Assembly (NCBI GenBank): GCA_041390125.1
Contig: JAWKQN010000002.1
Coordinates: 1 to 64,000 of the forward strand
Origin: Gemmatimonadota bacterium
Lineage (GTDB): Bacteria > Gemmatimonadota > Gemmatimonadetes > Longimicrobiales > Gaopeijiaceae
Length of the DNA: 64,000 nucleotides
Direction: 5' to 3'
The position numbers and the translations under genes were made by a program. The number at the start of each line of letters is the position of its first letter. The stretch's first letter is position 1. The notes beneath the pieces are model-generated. The model worked only from the letters and a program-made list of their open reading frames with translations. It made no database searches and was not told the DNA's origin. Of the stretch, positions 34,164-43,102 are shown piece after piece.

Positions 34164-35791
34164 CGCTTCACTCCTTGAGCAGCCGGCGCATGCCAGTTGG
34201 GACTCGGTTCCTTGCCGTCCAGGTCCAGACCCAGCTCCCTCCAGCGCTTCTCCCCGATGCGCACGCACACGAACAGGATGGCCGTGACCACCGCGAGGAG
34301 GGCCAGAGCGCCCTGGGCCAGCGGCTGTTGCGCGATCTGGGCGATCGACGCCGGAAGGTTGGAGATGCAGAACGCGATCAACACCACCAGCAGGTAGATC
34401 GGCGCCACCCACTTCATGATGAAGCGGAACACGGTGGGGATCTGGATCTGCGCTCCCGCGTGGATCTCGTCCCAGCCCCGGTCGATGCCGAAGACCCAGC
34501 TGAAGCAGATGATCTCGATCATGGCCATGACCAGGATCAGGAACGTTCCCACCCAGAAGTCGATGGTGTTCCAGAAGACCCCACCTTCCGTGTACACGAG
34601 GACGAGGCCGGAGCCCACGAGGCAGATGGCGACCGTGAACAGGACGGCCCGGCCGCGCTCCACGCCGAGCGCCTCACGCATGAAGGCCACGGCCGGCTGG
34701 TACATGCTCACCGAGCTGGTGACGGCAGCCAGGAAGAGCATGAAGAACCAGACCGCTCCGATGATGGGTCCGAAGGAGCCCATCTGCGCGAACACGACCG
34801 GAAGCGTCTGGAAGCCCAGCCCGAACGTGCCGGTGGCCACCGCGGCCACGGTGCCGGAGAGCCCCAGGAAGACGAAGGAGGCGGTCAGCGTGATGAGCCC
34901 GCCGAAGCCGACCTCGAACACCTCGTTGGTGGCGGCGGCGGTCAGGCCCGACAGGGCCACGTCCGTCTTCCGCTTCATGTACGAGGCGTAGTTGATGATG
35001 ATGCCGAACCCGACCGAGATGCTGAAGAAGATCTGCCCCGCGGCGGCCAACCACGTCTGCGGGTTGGCGAGCGCCGCGAAGTCCGGGTTCCACATGTAGG
35101 CCAGACCGTTCATCACCTTCTGGTCCGGCAGCGCCGGGTCCGGGGTGCCCAGCGTGAGCACGCGGATCAGGACCACGAGGGCGCACAGCGCCATGATGGG
35201 CATGGCGAGCGAGACGAAGCGCTCGATGCCCTTGGAGAGGCCCCGGACGATCAGGTACATGTTGGCCGCGAACGTGATCACCCAGAACACGACCGTCGGC
35301 AGATGGCCTGCGCCGAACAGGAGGCCGTTGCCTTCCGTGCCCGTGAACCCGTTGTAGAACGCGGCGGACGCGGCCGTCTGGTCCGTGATGGCCATGGTGG
35401 GATCGATCCCGAACGAGCCGGTCACGTAGGCCCAGAAGTAGCCCAGACACCAGGCGGCGATGAACGTGTAGTAGAAGGACACCGCCAGCGGGATCAGAAC
35501 GCCCATCACCCCGGCGTAGCGCGCGATGCGCCCCTTGCCGATCACCCCCATGATCGCGGGCGCGGAGTGGAAGCCCTTCTGTCCGCCGTAGCGTCCCATG
35601 GCCCACTCGGCCCAGCAGATCGGGATCCCGAGGAAGATCAGCGCCGCGAAGTAGGGGATCAGGAATGCCCCTCCTCCGTTGGCCGCAGCCTGGCCGGGGA
35701 AGCGCAGGAAGTTCCCCAGCCCCACGGCCGATCCCGAGACCGCCAGGATGACCCCCAGGCGGGATCCCCATTGATCCGTCTTCTCCGTCAT
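34160..35791 (-). CDS. sodium-dependent NSS-family transporter (MetP-like)
   Basis: 543 residues and about 12 TM helices. The N-terminus WGSRLGVILAVSGSAVGLGNFLRFPG is the conserved TM1 of the neurotransmitter:sodium symporter family, with the unwound GSAVGLGN region that binds Na+ and substrate. NGGGAFLIPYFAALIFLGIP is TM2. The family imports amino acids with Na+. The coupled MetS-like subunit points to the MetP subgroup (methionine, alanine or a similar neutral amino acid), though substrate is an inference. The start is the ATG at 35791, with a G-rich site before it. A GGCAC/GTGCC hairpin lies at 35855-35882 in the leader. Confidence 0.92.
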   Translation of the reverse strand: MTEKTDQWGSRLGVILAVSGSAVGLGNFLRFPGQAAANGGGAFLIPYFAALIFLGIPICWAEWAMGRYGGQKGFHSAPAIMGVIGKGRIARYAGVMGVLIPLAVSFYYTFIAAWCLGYFWAYVTGSFGIDPTMAITDQTAASAAFYNGFTGTEGNGLLFGAGHLPTVVFWVITFAANMYLIVRGLSKGIERFVSLAMPIMALCALVVLIRVLTLGTPDPALPDQKVMNGLAYMWNPDFAALANPQTWLAAAGQIFFSISVGFGIIINYASYMKRKTDVALSGLTAAATNEVFEVGFGGLITLTASFVFLGLSGTVAAVATGTFGLGFQTLPVVFAQMGSFGPIIGAVWFFMLFLAAVTSSVSMYQPAVAFMREALGVERGRAVLFTVAICLVGSGLVLVYTEGGVFWNTIDFWVGTFLILVMAMIEIICFSWVFGIDRGWDEIHAGAQIQIPTVFRFIMKWVAPIYLLVVLIAFCISNLPASIAQIAQQPLAQGALALLAVVTAILFVCVRIGEKRWRELGLDLDGKEPSPNWHAPAAQGVKR

Positions 35792-36049
35792 CCACCACCC
35801 CTGGTCGGGCGTTGCAAAGGCCCTCCGCGGGCTCTGGAAGGCGGGCGGAGGCATGGCACGGCGGGGCTGATCTTTCAGTGCCGGGGGCGAGCGGTCAAGT
35901 TGGCCCGGAATCGCCCTCTCCCGCGGCGACCTTCCCCGGTCGGAGGGGACGGCAGCACCGGCCCCCGGCCGACTCCTCGATGCGCCGGGCGCGCTGGGGC
36001 TCCTGGCGCGGCGGATGCACCCGGGGCTGGCGGCCGCACGGCCTTTATC

Positions 36050-36081
36050 CTACAATGTGAGCAATGAAGCTCACATTGTAG
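36050..36081. promoter_or_regulatory. PadR operator overlapping a promoter
   Basis: CTACAATGTGAGC (36050-36062), a 6-nt spacer, and GCTCACATTGTAG (36069-36081) form a perfect 13-nt inverted repeat 11 bases before the padR ATG. It contains ATGT...ACAT, the core of known PadR sites. TACAAT in the left arm would serve as a -10 box, and by symmetry the same hexamer faces the other way. PadR dimer binding would block transcription, giving autorepression of padR and the permease. It is the clearest operator in the window. Confidence 0.8.
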
Positions 36082-36091
36082 GGATCCAACC

Positions 36092-36418
36092 ATGCCTACA
36101 CACCTCGGGGAGTTCGAGCAGCTCGTCCTGCTCGCCGTGCTACGCCTGGGCGGAGACGCCTACGGTGTGCGCATCGGGGACGAGATCGAAACCGTGGCCC
36201 AGCGCCGGCCCTCCTCGGGCGCCCTCTACACGACGCTCGATCGTCTCGAAGGGAAGGGACTCCTCGTGTCGGCCCAGGAGGCGGACACGGGCGGCCGTGC
36301 CGGACGGCCTCGACGCTACTACCGACTGGCGCCGGACGGGCTCGAGGCGCTACGGCGGTCCCGGCAGGCCCTGCTCCGCATGTGGTCGGGACACACGGTG
36401 CTGCTGGACCGCCCGTGA
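36092..36418 (+). CDS. PadR-family transcriptional regulator
   Basis: A 108-residue winged-helix protein: LGEFEQLVLLAVLRLGGDAYGV, then SSGALYTTLDRLEGKGLL and GRPRRYYRLAPDG, the PadR pattern. The short C-terminal helix is of the class-2 type. It sits immediately downstream of a perfect PadR-type operator and its TGA overlaps the GTG of the ADOP permease, so it should autorepress this operon until an unknown ligand is bound. It is a different paralogue from the padR at 6.0-6.3 kb, with only moderate similarity. Confidence 0.93.
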   Translation: MPTHLGEFEQLVLLAVLRLGGDAYGVRIGDEIETVAQRRPSSGALYTTLDRLEGKGLLVSAQEADTGGRAGRPRRYYRLAPDGLEALRRSRQALLRMWSGHTVLLDRP

Positions 36419-39123
36419 GCGCCGACGAGCTGCGCGTGGTGCGTTGGGCGGACGCGGTGCTCGGCCACGTGCTGCCGCCGGACCGCTCCCCCGCGGTGAT
36501 CGGCGATCTGCACGAGCGGGCGGACGGTCTCCTCGCGCGTGGGGACCGTCCCTCGGCGGTCGGCCAGATGTACGCGCGGGAGGCCGCGTCGCTGGTCCTG
36601 CACTATCTGCCCGCGCGTCTGCTGGGATCGCAGCGCGCGCGCCGACGGTCTCGCCACGCTCCCACCGACCGGATCAGGCCCATGCGTGCCGACCTGCGCC
36701 ATGCGCTGCGTGCCTTGCGCCGCCGTCCCGCCTTCACCGCGATCGTCGTGGCCACCCTGGCCCTCGGCATCGGTGCGAACACCGCGGTCTTCACGGTGGT
36801 GCGGGGCCTCGTATTGCGCCCGCTGCCCTATCCGGCTCCCGAGGAGCTCGTGGCCCTGTGGCTGGAATTCCGGCGCGATCCGGACGTGGCGGGATTCGCG
36901 ATCGTCGCATCGGAGCCGGAATACCTCGAGTTCTCCGCGGCCACGTCGGCGTTCGCGGGGCTCGCCGCGTACTGGACCAGCCGCGTCAATCTCGTCGGTG
37001 ATCCGCAGCCGCAGCGGGTACGGTCCGCCAATGTCAGTGCCGACTTCCTGGACGTGCTGCGCGTGTCCGTGGCACACGGGCGGGACTTCGCGGCCGGTGA
37101 GGATCATCCCGACGCCGCGCGGGTGGCGATCCTCACGGATGGGCTCTGGACGCGTGCCTTCGGCCGCGACCTGTCGATCATCGGTCGCTCCATCTCGATC
37201 GACGGACGCTCCGAGCAGGTGATCGGCGTGCTGCCGCCGGACTTCGCCTTCCCCGGGGAGGACGTCGATCTGCTCCGGCCCGTGCGGATCGATCCCGCGG
37301 CGCCTGCCGGCCGCTCGTCCCACTACCTGAGCGTGATCGGTCGCCTCCGTCCGGGCCTGGATCTCGACGCGGGCCGCGCCGACGCGCGGGCGGTGGCCGC
37401 CCGTCTGGAGGAGGCACGGCCCGGGGAGCACGGCGTCACCGCGCGCCATCCCGTACAGGTGGAGGGCCTGCAGGCGCGGCTGACGGGGCCGGTGCGCCCG
37501 GCATTGTGGACGCTGAGCGGCGCTGCGCTGCTGGTCCTGCTGATCGCCTGCGCCAACGTGGCCAACCTCTTCTACGTCCGGACGCAAGGACGCGTCCGCG
37601 AGCTTGGGATCCGCCGCGCCCTGGGCGCGCGACGCCGCACGCTGGTCGGGCATCTCGCGCTCGAGAGCCTGCTGCTGAGCGCGGGTGGAGCCGTGCTGGG
37701 TGTCGCGCTGGCGGCGATCGGCATCCCCGGGCTGCTCGCGCTCGGTAGCCCGGGTGGGAGCGCGGGGAATGCGAGCGTGCGGGTCGACGGCCTGGTCGTC
37801 GCGTTCGCCAGCCTCCTGGCCCTCGCGGTCGCCGCGGTCCTGGGACTCGCGCCCGCCCGGACCGTGACGCGAACGGAGCGCCTGGGCCTCCAGGAGCGGG
37901 GCACGACGCTCGATCGGAGTCGGGCGCGCGTGCAAAGCGGGCTGCTGCTCGGTCAGCTCGCCCTGGCGGTGTTGCTGCTGATCGGGGCGGGCCTGCTCAG
38001 TCGGAATCTGCTGGCCCTCGTGCGCGTCGATCCCGGCTTCGACCCCGACGGCGCGGTGGCCGTGACGTTCGCGCTCGATGCGGCGCGCTATCCGTCGCCT
38101 GGGAGCGTGGTGGACTTCCACACACGCCTGGAGGACGCGCTGGCCAGCCGCGCCGGGATCGAGGCCGCGGGTTCCGTGCGCGTGCTGCCGCTGAGCGGCG
38201 GTGCCGGTCTGGAGACGCTGACGGCCTCGGGGGTCGCCGATGCGGACGAAGGCGTCAACGCCGCCTACCAGGTGGCGAGCCCCGGGTGGTTCGGCGCGCT
38301 GCGCATCCCGCTGCGCCGGGGACGCGGGTTCAATCGCGAGGATGGAGCCACGGCCCCGCCGGTGGTCCTGGTCAGCGAGACCATGGCGCGCCGGTTCTGG
38401 CCGCAGGGGAACGCGATCGGACAGACCCTGCAGATGGGGGCGTCTGCCGACAACGGCAACCCGGTGATGACGATCGTGGGCATCGTAGGCGACGTCATGC
38501 AGGCGGAGCTGGCGGGAGAGCCCACGCCTCAGTTCTACGTGCCCCAGGCGCAGGCGGGCGCCATCTACGGGGGCTTCGGCCTGCGGGAGGCCACGCTGGT
38601 CGTGCGTGGTTCGGACACGCCCGCGGCGACCTTCGCGCAGGTCCGCGCCGTACTCGCCGACCTGGACCCCACGCTGCCGCTCGCGGACCTGCGCGACGTC
38701 TCCGCGGTGATCCGGGGCTCGCTCGCGGACGAGCGCTTCCTGAGCATCCTGCTCACGCTGTTCTCCGCGCTGGCGCTGGGGCTGGCCGCGATCGGCGTGT
38801 ACGGCGTCGTGGCCCAGCGGGTCGTGGCGCGGACGCGCGAGATCGGCGTGCGCATCGCCCTGGGGGCCGATCGGAGGCGCGTGGTGGCGACCGTGGTGAA
38901 GCGGAGCCTGTCGCTGACCTTGGCCGGCTGCGCGGTGGGCGTGGTCGGCGCTCTCGTGGCCGGACAGTGGCTCGGCAGCTTCCTGCGGATGGTGAGCGTG
39001 CGGGACCCGCTCGCATTCCTGTCCGGTCCGCTGCTGCTCGTGGCCGTGGCCGCACTGGCTGCCTGGGTACCGGCCCGTAGGGCTGCGGGTGTGGACCCGG
39101 TGGAGGCGCTGCGGGGAGACTAG
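36415..39123 (+). CDS. ABC transporter permease of the ADOP (MacB/FtsX duplicated) type
   Basis: 902 residues from the GTG that overlaps the padR stop. It has an N-terminal cytoplasmic prefix of ~95 residues (VLPPDRSPAVIGDLHERADGL), then the duplicated MacB/FtsX layout: LRALRRRPAFTAIVVATLALGIGANTAVFTV, periplasmic core, LLIACANVANLFYVRTQGRVRELGIRRALGA, the second core, and a last FtsX unit ending WVPARRAAGVDPVEALRG. No ABC ATPase is adjacent. Control is probably through the PadR operator upstream. Cargo is unknown. Confidence 0.92.
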   Translation: MSADELRVVRWADAVLGHVLPPDRSPAVIGDLHERADGLLARGDRPSAVGQMYAREAASLVLHYLPARLLGSQRARRRSRHAPTDRIRPMRADLRHALRALRRRPAFTAIVVATLALGIGANTAVFTVVRGLVLRPLPYPAPEELVALWLEFRRDPDVAGFAIVASEPEYLEFSAATSAFAGLAAYWTSRVNLVGDPQPQRVRSANVSADFLDVLRVSVAHGRDFAAGEDHPDAARVAILTDGLWTRAFGRDLSIIGRSISIDGRSEQVIGVLPPDFAFPGEDVDLLRPVRIDPAAPAGRSSHYLSVIGRLRPGLDLDAGRADARAVAARLEEARPGEHGVTARHPVQVEGLQARLTGPVRPALWTLSGAALLVLLIACANVANLFYVRTQGRVRELGIRRALGARRRTLVGHLALESLLLSAGGAVLGVALAAIGIPGLLALGSPGGSAGNASVRVDGLVVAFASLLALAVAAVLGLAPARTVTRTERLGLQERGTTLDRSRARVQSGLLLGQLALAVLLLIGAGLLSRNLLALVRVDPGFDPDGAVAVTFALDAARYPSPGSVVDFHTRLEDALASRAGIEAAGSVRVLPLSGGAGLETLTASGVADADEGVNAAYQVASPGWFGALRIPLRRGRGFNREDGATAPPVVLVSETMARRFWPQGNAIGQTLQMGASADNGNPVMTIVGIVGDVMQAELAGEPTPQFYVPQAQAGAIYGGFGLREATLVVRGSDTPAATFAQVRAVLADLDPTLPLADLRDVSAVIRGSLADERFLSILLTLFSALALGLAAIGVYGVVAQRVVARTREIGVRIALGADRRRVVATVVKRSLSLTLAGCAVGVVGALVAGQWLGSFLRMVSVRDPLAFLSGPLLLVAVAALAAWVPARRAAGVDPVEALRGD

Positions 39124-39333
39124 CGCGGAGGCCCGGCGGTCCGGGGCGCCGCGGGTCCAGCGACGAGCACGCCCGATCGGCGAGGGCGCCCACCGCGGTG
39201 TCCCCGAGGGCACCGGTGCCGAGGACGCTCGCCTCCACCGGGGGCCGGGCGTAACCTTCCCCCGCGCCCGCGGTACCCATAGGGGCGGCCCCGGCCGCCG
39301 ACCCAGCTCCGCACCCCTCCTGGAGAGCGCCTC

Positions 39334-40305
39334 GTGCAGCGTCGCTGTCTCTTCTGCGATCGGCCCCTGGCCAGCGCCAGCGACGAGCACGGATTCCCCG
39401 CGGTCCGCGTGGCGGCCTACGACGCGACGCGACACCGGCTGTGGGCCGTCTGCGACCGCTGCCGCTGCTGGAACCTCTGGCCGTTGGAAGACCGCGCCGA
39501 GGTGATCGAGTCCATGGAGCGCCTGGCGCACGATCGCGGCGTCCCGCTGGCCAACACGGCCAACATCACGTTGTTGCAGGCGGATGAGGTCGCGCTGGTG
39601 CGCGTCGGGGACGCCGGACTGGCGGAGCGCAGCTGGTGGCGCTACGGCCGCGAGCTGCAACGGCGGCACGCGTTCCAGCGCCGCCCCTCCTCGCAGCTCG
39701 CCGGGTTGCTCCAGGGGACGCTCACGGTGCTCGGTCAGAGCGTGGGGCTCGCCGACGAGGAGCGGAAGGTGCGCTGGGACCGCGGCGGCCTGACCGACGT
39801 GAAGCGGTGGCACCGGTTCGGACGGACCGTGTGGGCGGGACGCCTTCCTTGCGCGAACTGCGGAAGCGTGCGCCGCGCGCTGCTCTACGACACGGGGTGG
39901 TTCGTGCATCCGGTGATGGGAGAGGACGGGCTCGAGCTGCGGATCCCCTGTCCCCGGTGCGACTTCTGGAGTCCGGGCGACGCGTACCGCCTCACGGGCC
40001 CCACGGCGGAAGGGACGCTCCGCCGCATCCTCGCCTACCAGCACTTCGCGGGGGCCGAGACCGCGGCCATCGAAGCGGCGGCGCGGGCCATCCAGGACAC
40101 CGGCTCGGCGAGGGCCCTGCTCGCCGGCGGAGGCCGCAGCCAGTCGCTGTGGACCATGGACCGGACCCGCGCCCTGGCCCTGGACATCCTCGTCAACGAA
40201 GCCGCCGAACGGCGCGCGCTGCTGTCCCTGGCGCTCGACTACGAGGCGACCTGGCGGCGGGAAGAGGAGCTGGCGGCCATCATCGATGCCGAGCTGACCT
40301 GGTAG
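39334..40305 (+). CDS. hypothetical protein with multiple zinc-ribbon CxxC pairs
   Basis: 323 residues from a GTG. Four CxxC knuckles are present: CLFC (residues 5-8), CDRC (about 40-43), CANC (about 171-174) and CPRC (about 206-209), giving two zinc ribbons, one in each half. Between them are Trp/Arg-rich stretches (WWRYGRELQRRHAFQRR). The C-terminal ~100 residues are helical. I recognise no family. No signal peptide or TM segment is seen, so it is probably cytosolic. It lies ahead of the MshEN-like and pilT genes on the same strand, but 220 bases away. Confidence 0.6.
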   Translation: MQRRCLFCDRPLASASDEHGFPAVRVAAYDATRHRLWAVCDRCRCWNLWPLEDRAEVIESMERLAHDRGVPLANTANITLLQADEVALVRVGDAGLAERSWWRYGRELQRRHAFQRRPSSQLAGLLQGTLTVLGQSVGLADEERKVRWDRGGLTDVKRWHRFGRTVWAGRLPCANCGSVRRALLYDTGWFVHPVMGEDGLELRIPCPRCDFWSPGDAYRLTGPTAEGTLRRILAYQHFAGAETAAIEAAARAIQDTGSARALLAGGGRSQSLWTMDRTRALALDILVNEAAERRALLSLALDYEATWRREEELAAIIDAELTW

Positions 40306-40527
40306 GACCCGCGGCGTCCGCGCAACGCCGCCCGATCCGACCGGCAATCCGGTCTCCATCCCGGCACCGCTCGCCCTTCCGCGGAAGCGCCCCAGCGCGC
40401 GCGGACGCCCGTTGTGGCGCGCCCACGACTGGCATGCCTTCTGCCCCGGCCCCATCCGCGCCCGGCCCCGCGTCGCCCGGACCCTCCCGTCCGCGATCCG
40501 ACGCCCACGCCCGGGCATCGGACGGTC

Positions 40528-41781
40528 ATGGGCACGCACCGCAACGTCGGGGACATCCTGGTCGGGATCGGCCGCCTCACGCAGGACGAGGTGGACCGGG
40601 CGCTGGCGCATCAGCGGGCCCATGGCGGCTTCTTCGGCGAGGCGCTCCTGGCGCTGGGACTGGTGTCGCGGCAGGAGCTCGACTGGGTGTTGGCCAGCCA
40701 GTTCGATCTGCCCTACGTGGTCCCCCGCGTGGACGAGGTGGACCTGGCGGCGGCACGCCTCGTCACGCGCGAATGGGCGCTGGCGCACACGGCGCTGCCG
40801 ATCCTGCGGACGCCCGATGCCCTCAAGGTCGTCGTCTCCGCTCCCAACCGGGAAGGTGAGGCCCTCGGCGAGCTCCAGGAACGGGTCGGTCTCCCGGTCG
40901 AGCGCGCCGTCGCCTCCGCCGAGCAGATCCGGTCGCTCGTGCACGAGGTCTTCGCGCTTCCGGTCGAGCGGCGCGTCGCGGTGGTTCCCCGGCGCGTCGG
41001 CGATTTCCTGGACGAGGCGGTGCTCGCCGACGCCGATCGCTTCGGCATCTCTGCGCATGGCTTGCGCACGACGGGATGGTATGTGGCGCGCGGACGCACG
41101 TGGCGCGCGGCGGTGGACGTGCACTGGAGGCAGGATCTGGCGCGCACCCTGGTGCCCGCGTACGGCGAAGCGCTCGCTGCCGGCTTGCGGCAGTGGAACG
41201 CCGACCTGCGGGTCAAGGAGGCCATCGTTCCCGTGCACGTGAAAGAGCTCGTGACGCGCGACGGCGCGGAGCTGGTGTTCGAGCCGGTCCCGCTGCTGGA
41301 CGATCCTCTCTCCGTGCCGACGCCACCCGCGGACCTCCTCTCGGAGATCGCCATGATCGTCGCCTCGGGAGCAGGGAAGTTCCGCGTCCGCTCGAGCCCG
41401 GAGCCCTTCGCTGCGGACGTGCTCCCGCATCTGCCCGCCGTCCTGCTGGACCGTTCGCTGCGCGCGCTGCACCTCACGGACCGGTCGGAGGCGCGCCGGC
41501 CACCCTCCACGGTGGTGCTGCCCGAAGGCCCGGAACGGGAGGAGGTCCTGCAGGCCCTGGGTGGCTTCGGGTTCGACGTCCTCACGGGCGAGCTGGCCGA
41601 CCGCGACCCAGCCGTCCGGGCCCGGGCGCAATCGCTGGCGCGGACCACGTTCCTGGTACTCCCGCCCGAGGTCGACGCCGACGAAGCCTTCGCGGCCGGC
41701 CTCCGTTGGGAGCTTACGCTCCAGCAGGCCGAGTCGACGGAATGGACCTGGGCGCTGGAGCCTTTGCGCCCCGCGCGCTGA
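40528..41781 (+). CDS. stand-alone MshEN/T2SSE-N-like domain protein
   Basis: 417 residues. The first ~150 match the N-terminal domain of GspE/PilB-type ATPases: VGDILVGIGRLTQDEVDRALAHQR, GFFGEALLALGLVSRQELDWVLASQFDLPYV, then LPILRTPDALKVVVSAPNR. Here it is not followed by a P-loop ATPase. Instead there is a ~265-residue region of unknown type with a LVFEPVPLLDD strand and a C-terminal alpha/beta segment. MshEN domains can bind cyclic di-GMP, so this could be a regulator of the pilus machinery whose retraction ATPase gene, pilT, follows 57 bases later. The ribosome site is weak, so the start is moderately certain. Confidence 0.65.
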   Translation: MGTHRNVGDILVGIGRLTQDEVDRALAHQRAHGGFFGEALLALGLVSRQELDWVLASQFDLPYVVPRVDEVDLAAARLVTREWALAHTALPILRTPDALKVVVSAPNREGEALGELQERVGLPVERAVASAEQIRSLVHEVFALPVERRVAVVPRRVGDFLDEAVLADADRFGISAHGLRTTGWYVARGRTWRAAVDVHWRQDLARTLVPAYGEALAAGLRQWNADLRVKEAIVPVHVKELVTRDGAELVFEPVPLLDDPLSVPTPPADLLSEIAMIVASGAGKFRVRSSPEPFAADVLPHLPAVLLDRSLRALHLTDRSEARRPPSTVVLPEGPEREEVLQALGGFGFDVLTGELADRDPAVRARAQSLARTTFLVLPPEVDADEAFAAGLRWELTLQQAESTEWTWALEPLRPAR

Positions 41782-41838
41782 GCGCACGCCGTACAGCGGA
41801 TCACCCGTGCGCCTCGGGCGCGACGACAAGGAAGCGAT

Positions 41839-42918
41839 ATGCCCCAAGTGGATCAGTTCCTCAAGATCCTCGTGCAGCAGGAGGGATCGGACCTGCACCT
41901 GACCACCGGCTCCCAGCCGGTGGTGCGCCGTCATGGTCACATGACGCGGGTGAAGTTCCGGGAGCTGACGCCACGGGACACCGAGACGCTCCTGCACGAG
42001 ATCATGACGCCGGAGCAGAAGACGCGCTTCCACGAGCACCGCGAGCTGGACTTCGCGTACGAGATCGAGGGTCTGGCCCGCTTCCGGGTGAACGTGTTCC
42101 TCCAACGGAAGGGGATGGGTGCGGTCTTCCGGACCATCCCGGCCGAGATCCTGACCGCGGACCAGCTCAACCTGCCCGACGCGGTACGGAAGCTCTGCAT
42201 GCTGACGAAGGGGCTGGTGCTGGTGACCGGGCCCACCGGGTCGGGCAAGAGCACCACGCTGGCCGCCATGGTGGACCTCATCAACGAGACGCGCGCCGAT
42301 CATATCCTCACCATCGAGGATCCGATCGAGTTCACGCACGAGAACAAGAAGTCCCTCGTGAACCAGCGGGAGGTGGGCGCCACGACCCGGAGCTTCGCCA
42401 ACGCCCTCCGTGCTGCGCTCCGTGAGGACCCCGACGTGATCCTGGTCGGCGAGATGCGGGACCGCGAGACCGTGGAGCTGGGGCTCACGGCCGCCGAGAC
42501 CGGGCACCTGGTCTTCGGCACGCTGCACACCAACTCCGCGCCCAAGACCGTGGACCGGATCATCGACGTCTTCCCCGCCGATCAGCAGACGCAGGTGCGG
42601 TCCATGCTGGCGGAGTCGTTGAAAGGCGTGGTCTCGCAGCTCCTGCTCCGCAAGAAGGGTGGAACGGGGCGGGTGGCCGCGCTGGAGATCATGATCGGAA
42701 CGCCCGCGATCTCGGCGCTGATCCGCGAGAACAAGCTCCACCAGATCCCGTCCATGATCCAGACGGGCAAGAAGGACGGGATGCAGTTGCTGGATCAGCA
42801 CATCCTGGAGTTCCTGATGGCCGGCAGCATCGACGCGCAGGAGGCCTACATGCGCGCCCACAACAAGGCCACCTTCCTCCAGTATCTCGAAAAGGAGCCC
42901 AGCCGCACGGCGGGCTGA
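41839..42918 (+). CDS. pilT: type IV pilus retraction ATPase
   Basis: 359 residues, the normal PilT length. The N-terminal PAS-like domain (LKILVQQEGSDLHLTTGSQP) leads into the ATPase core: Walker A GPTGSGKS (131-138), Asp box TIEDPIEF (158-165), Walker B DVILVGEMRD (199-208) and His box GHLVFGTLHT (222-231). AISALIREN matches the conserved PilT C-terminal motif. It powers pilus depolymerisation for twitching and DNA uptake. AAGGAAG precedes the ATG. No other pil genes are in the window; its upstream neighbour carries an MshEN-like domain. Confidence 0.95.
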   Translation: MPQVDQFLKILVQQEGSDLHLTTGSQPVVRRHGHMTRVKFRELTPRDTETLLHEIMTPEQKTRFHEHRELDFAYEIEGLARFRVNVFLQRKGMGAVFRTIPAEILTADQLNLPDAVRKLCMLTKGLVLVTGPTGSGKSTTLAAMVDLINETRADHILTIEDPIEFTHENKKSLVNQREVGATTRSFANALRAALREDPDVILVGEMRDRETVELGLTAAETGHLVFGTLHTNSAPKTVDRIIDVFPADQQTQVRSMLAESLKGVVSQLLLRKKGGTGRVAALEIMIGTPAISALIRENKLHQIPSMIQTGKKDGMQLLDQHILEFLMAGSIDAQEAYMRAHNKATFLQYLEKEPSRTAG

Positions 42919-43102
42919 GCCGGGGCGGAGGGCGCGACCCACGCCCCGCGCGCCGCCGCTCCGTTCATCGACGGCGTGGGCCCGCCGGGCCCGACCGGGC
43001 CTGGCCCGCCTCCTGCGCGCCCGTGGCCGTGGGCGGCGCCCGCCGTCGCCGGTGAGTACATTGGGACGACTTGCGATCCGAACGTCCAGGAGAGTCGTCC
43101 CC

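Noticed and set aside
35792..36049. A known riboswitch in the leader of the NSS transporter (glycine, SAM types considered)
   Set aside because: The conserved cores of those classes were not found; only a short GGCAC/GTGCC hairpin at 35855-35882 is visible.
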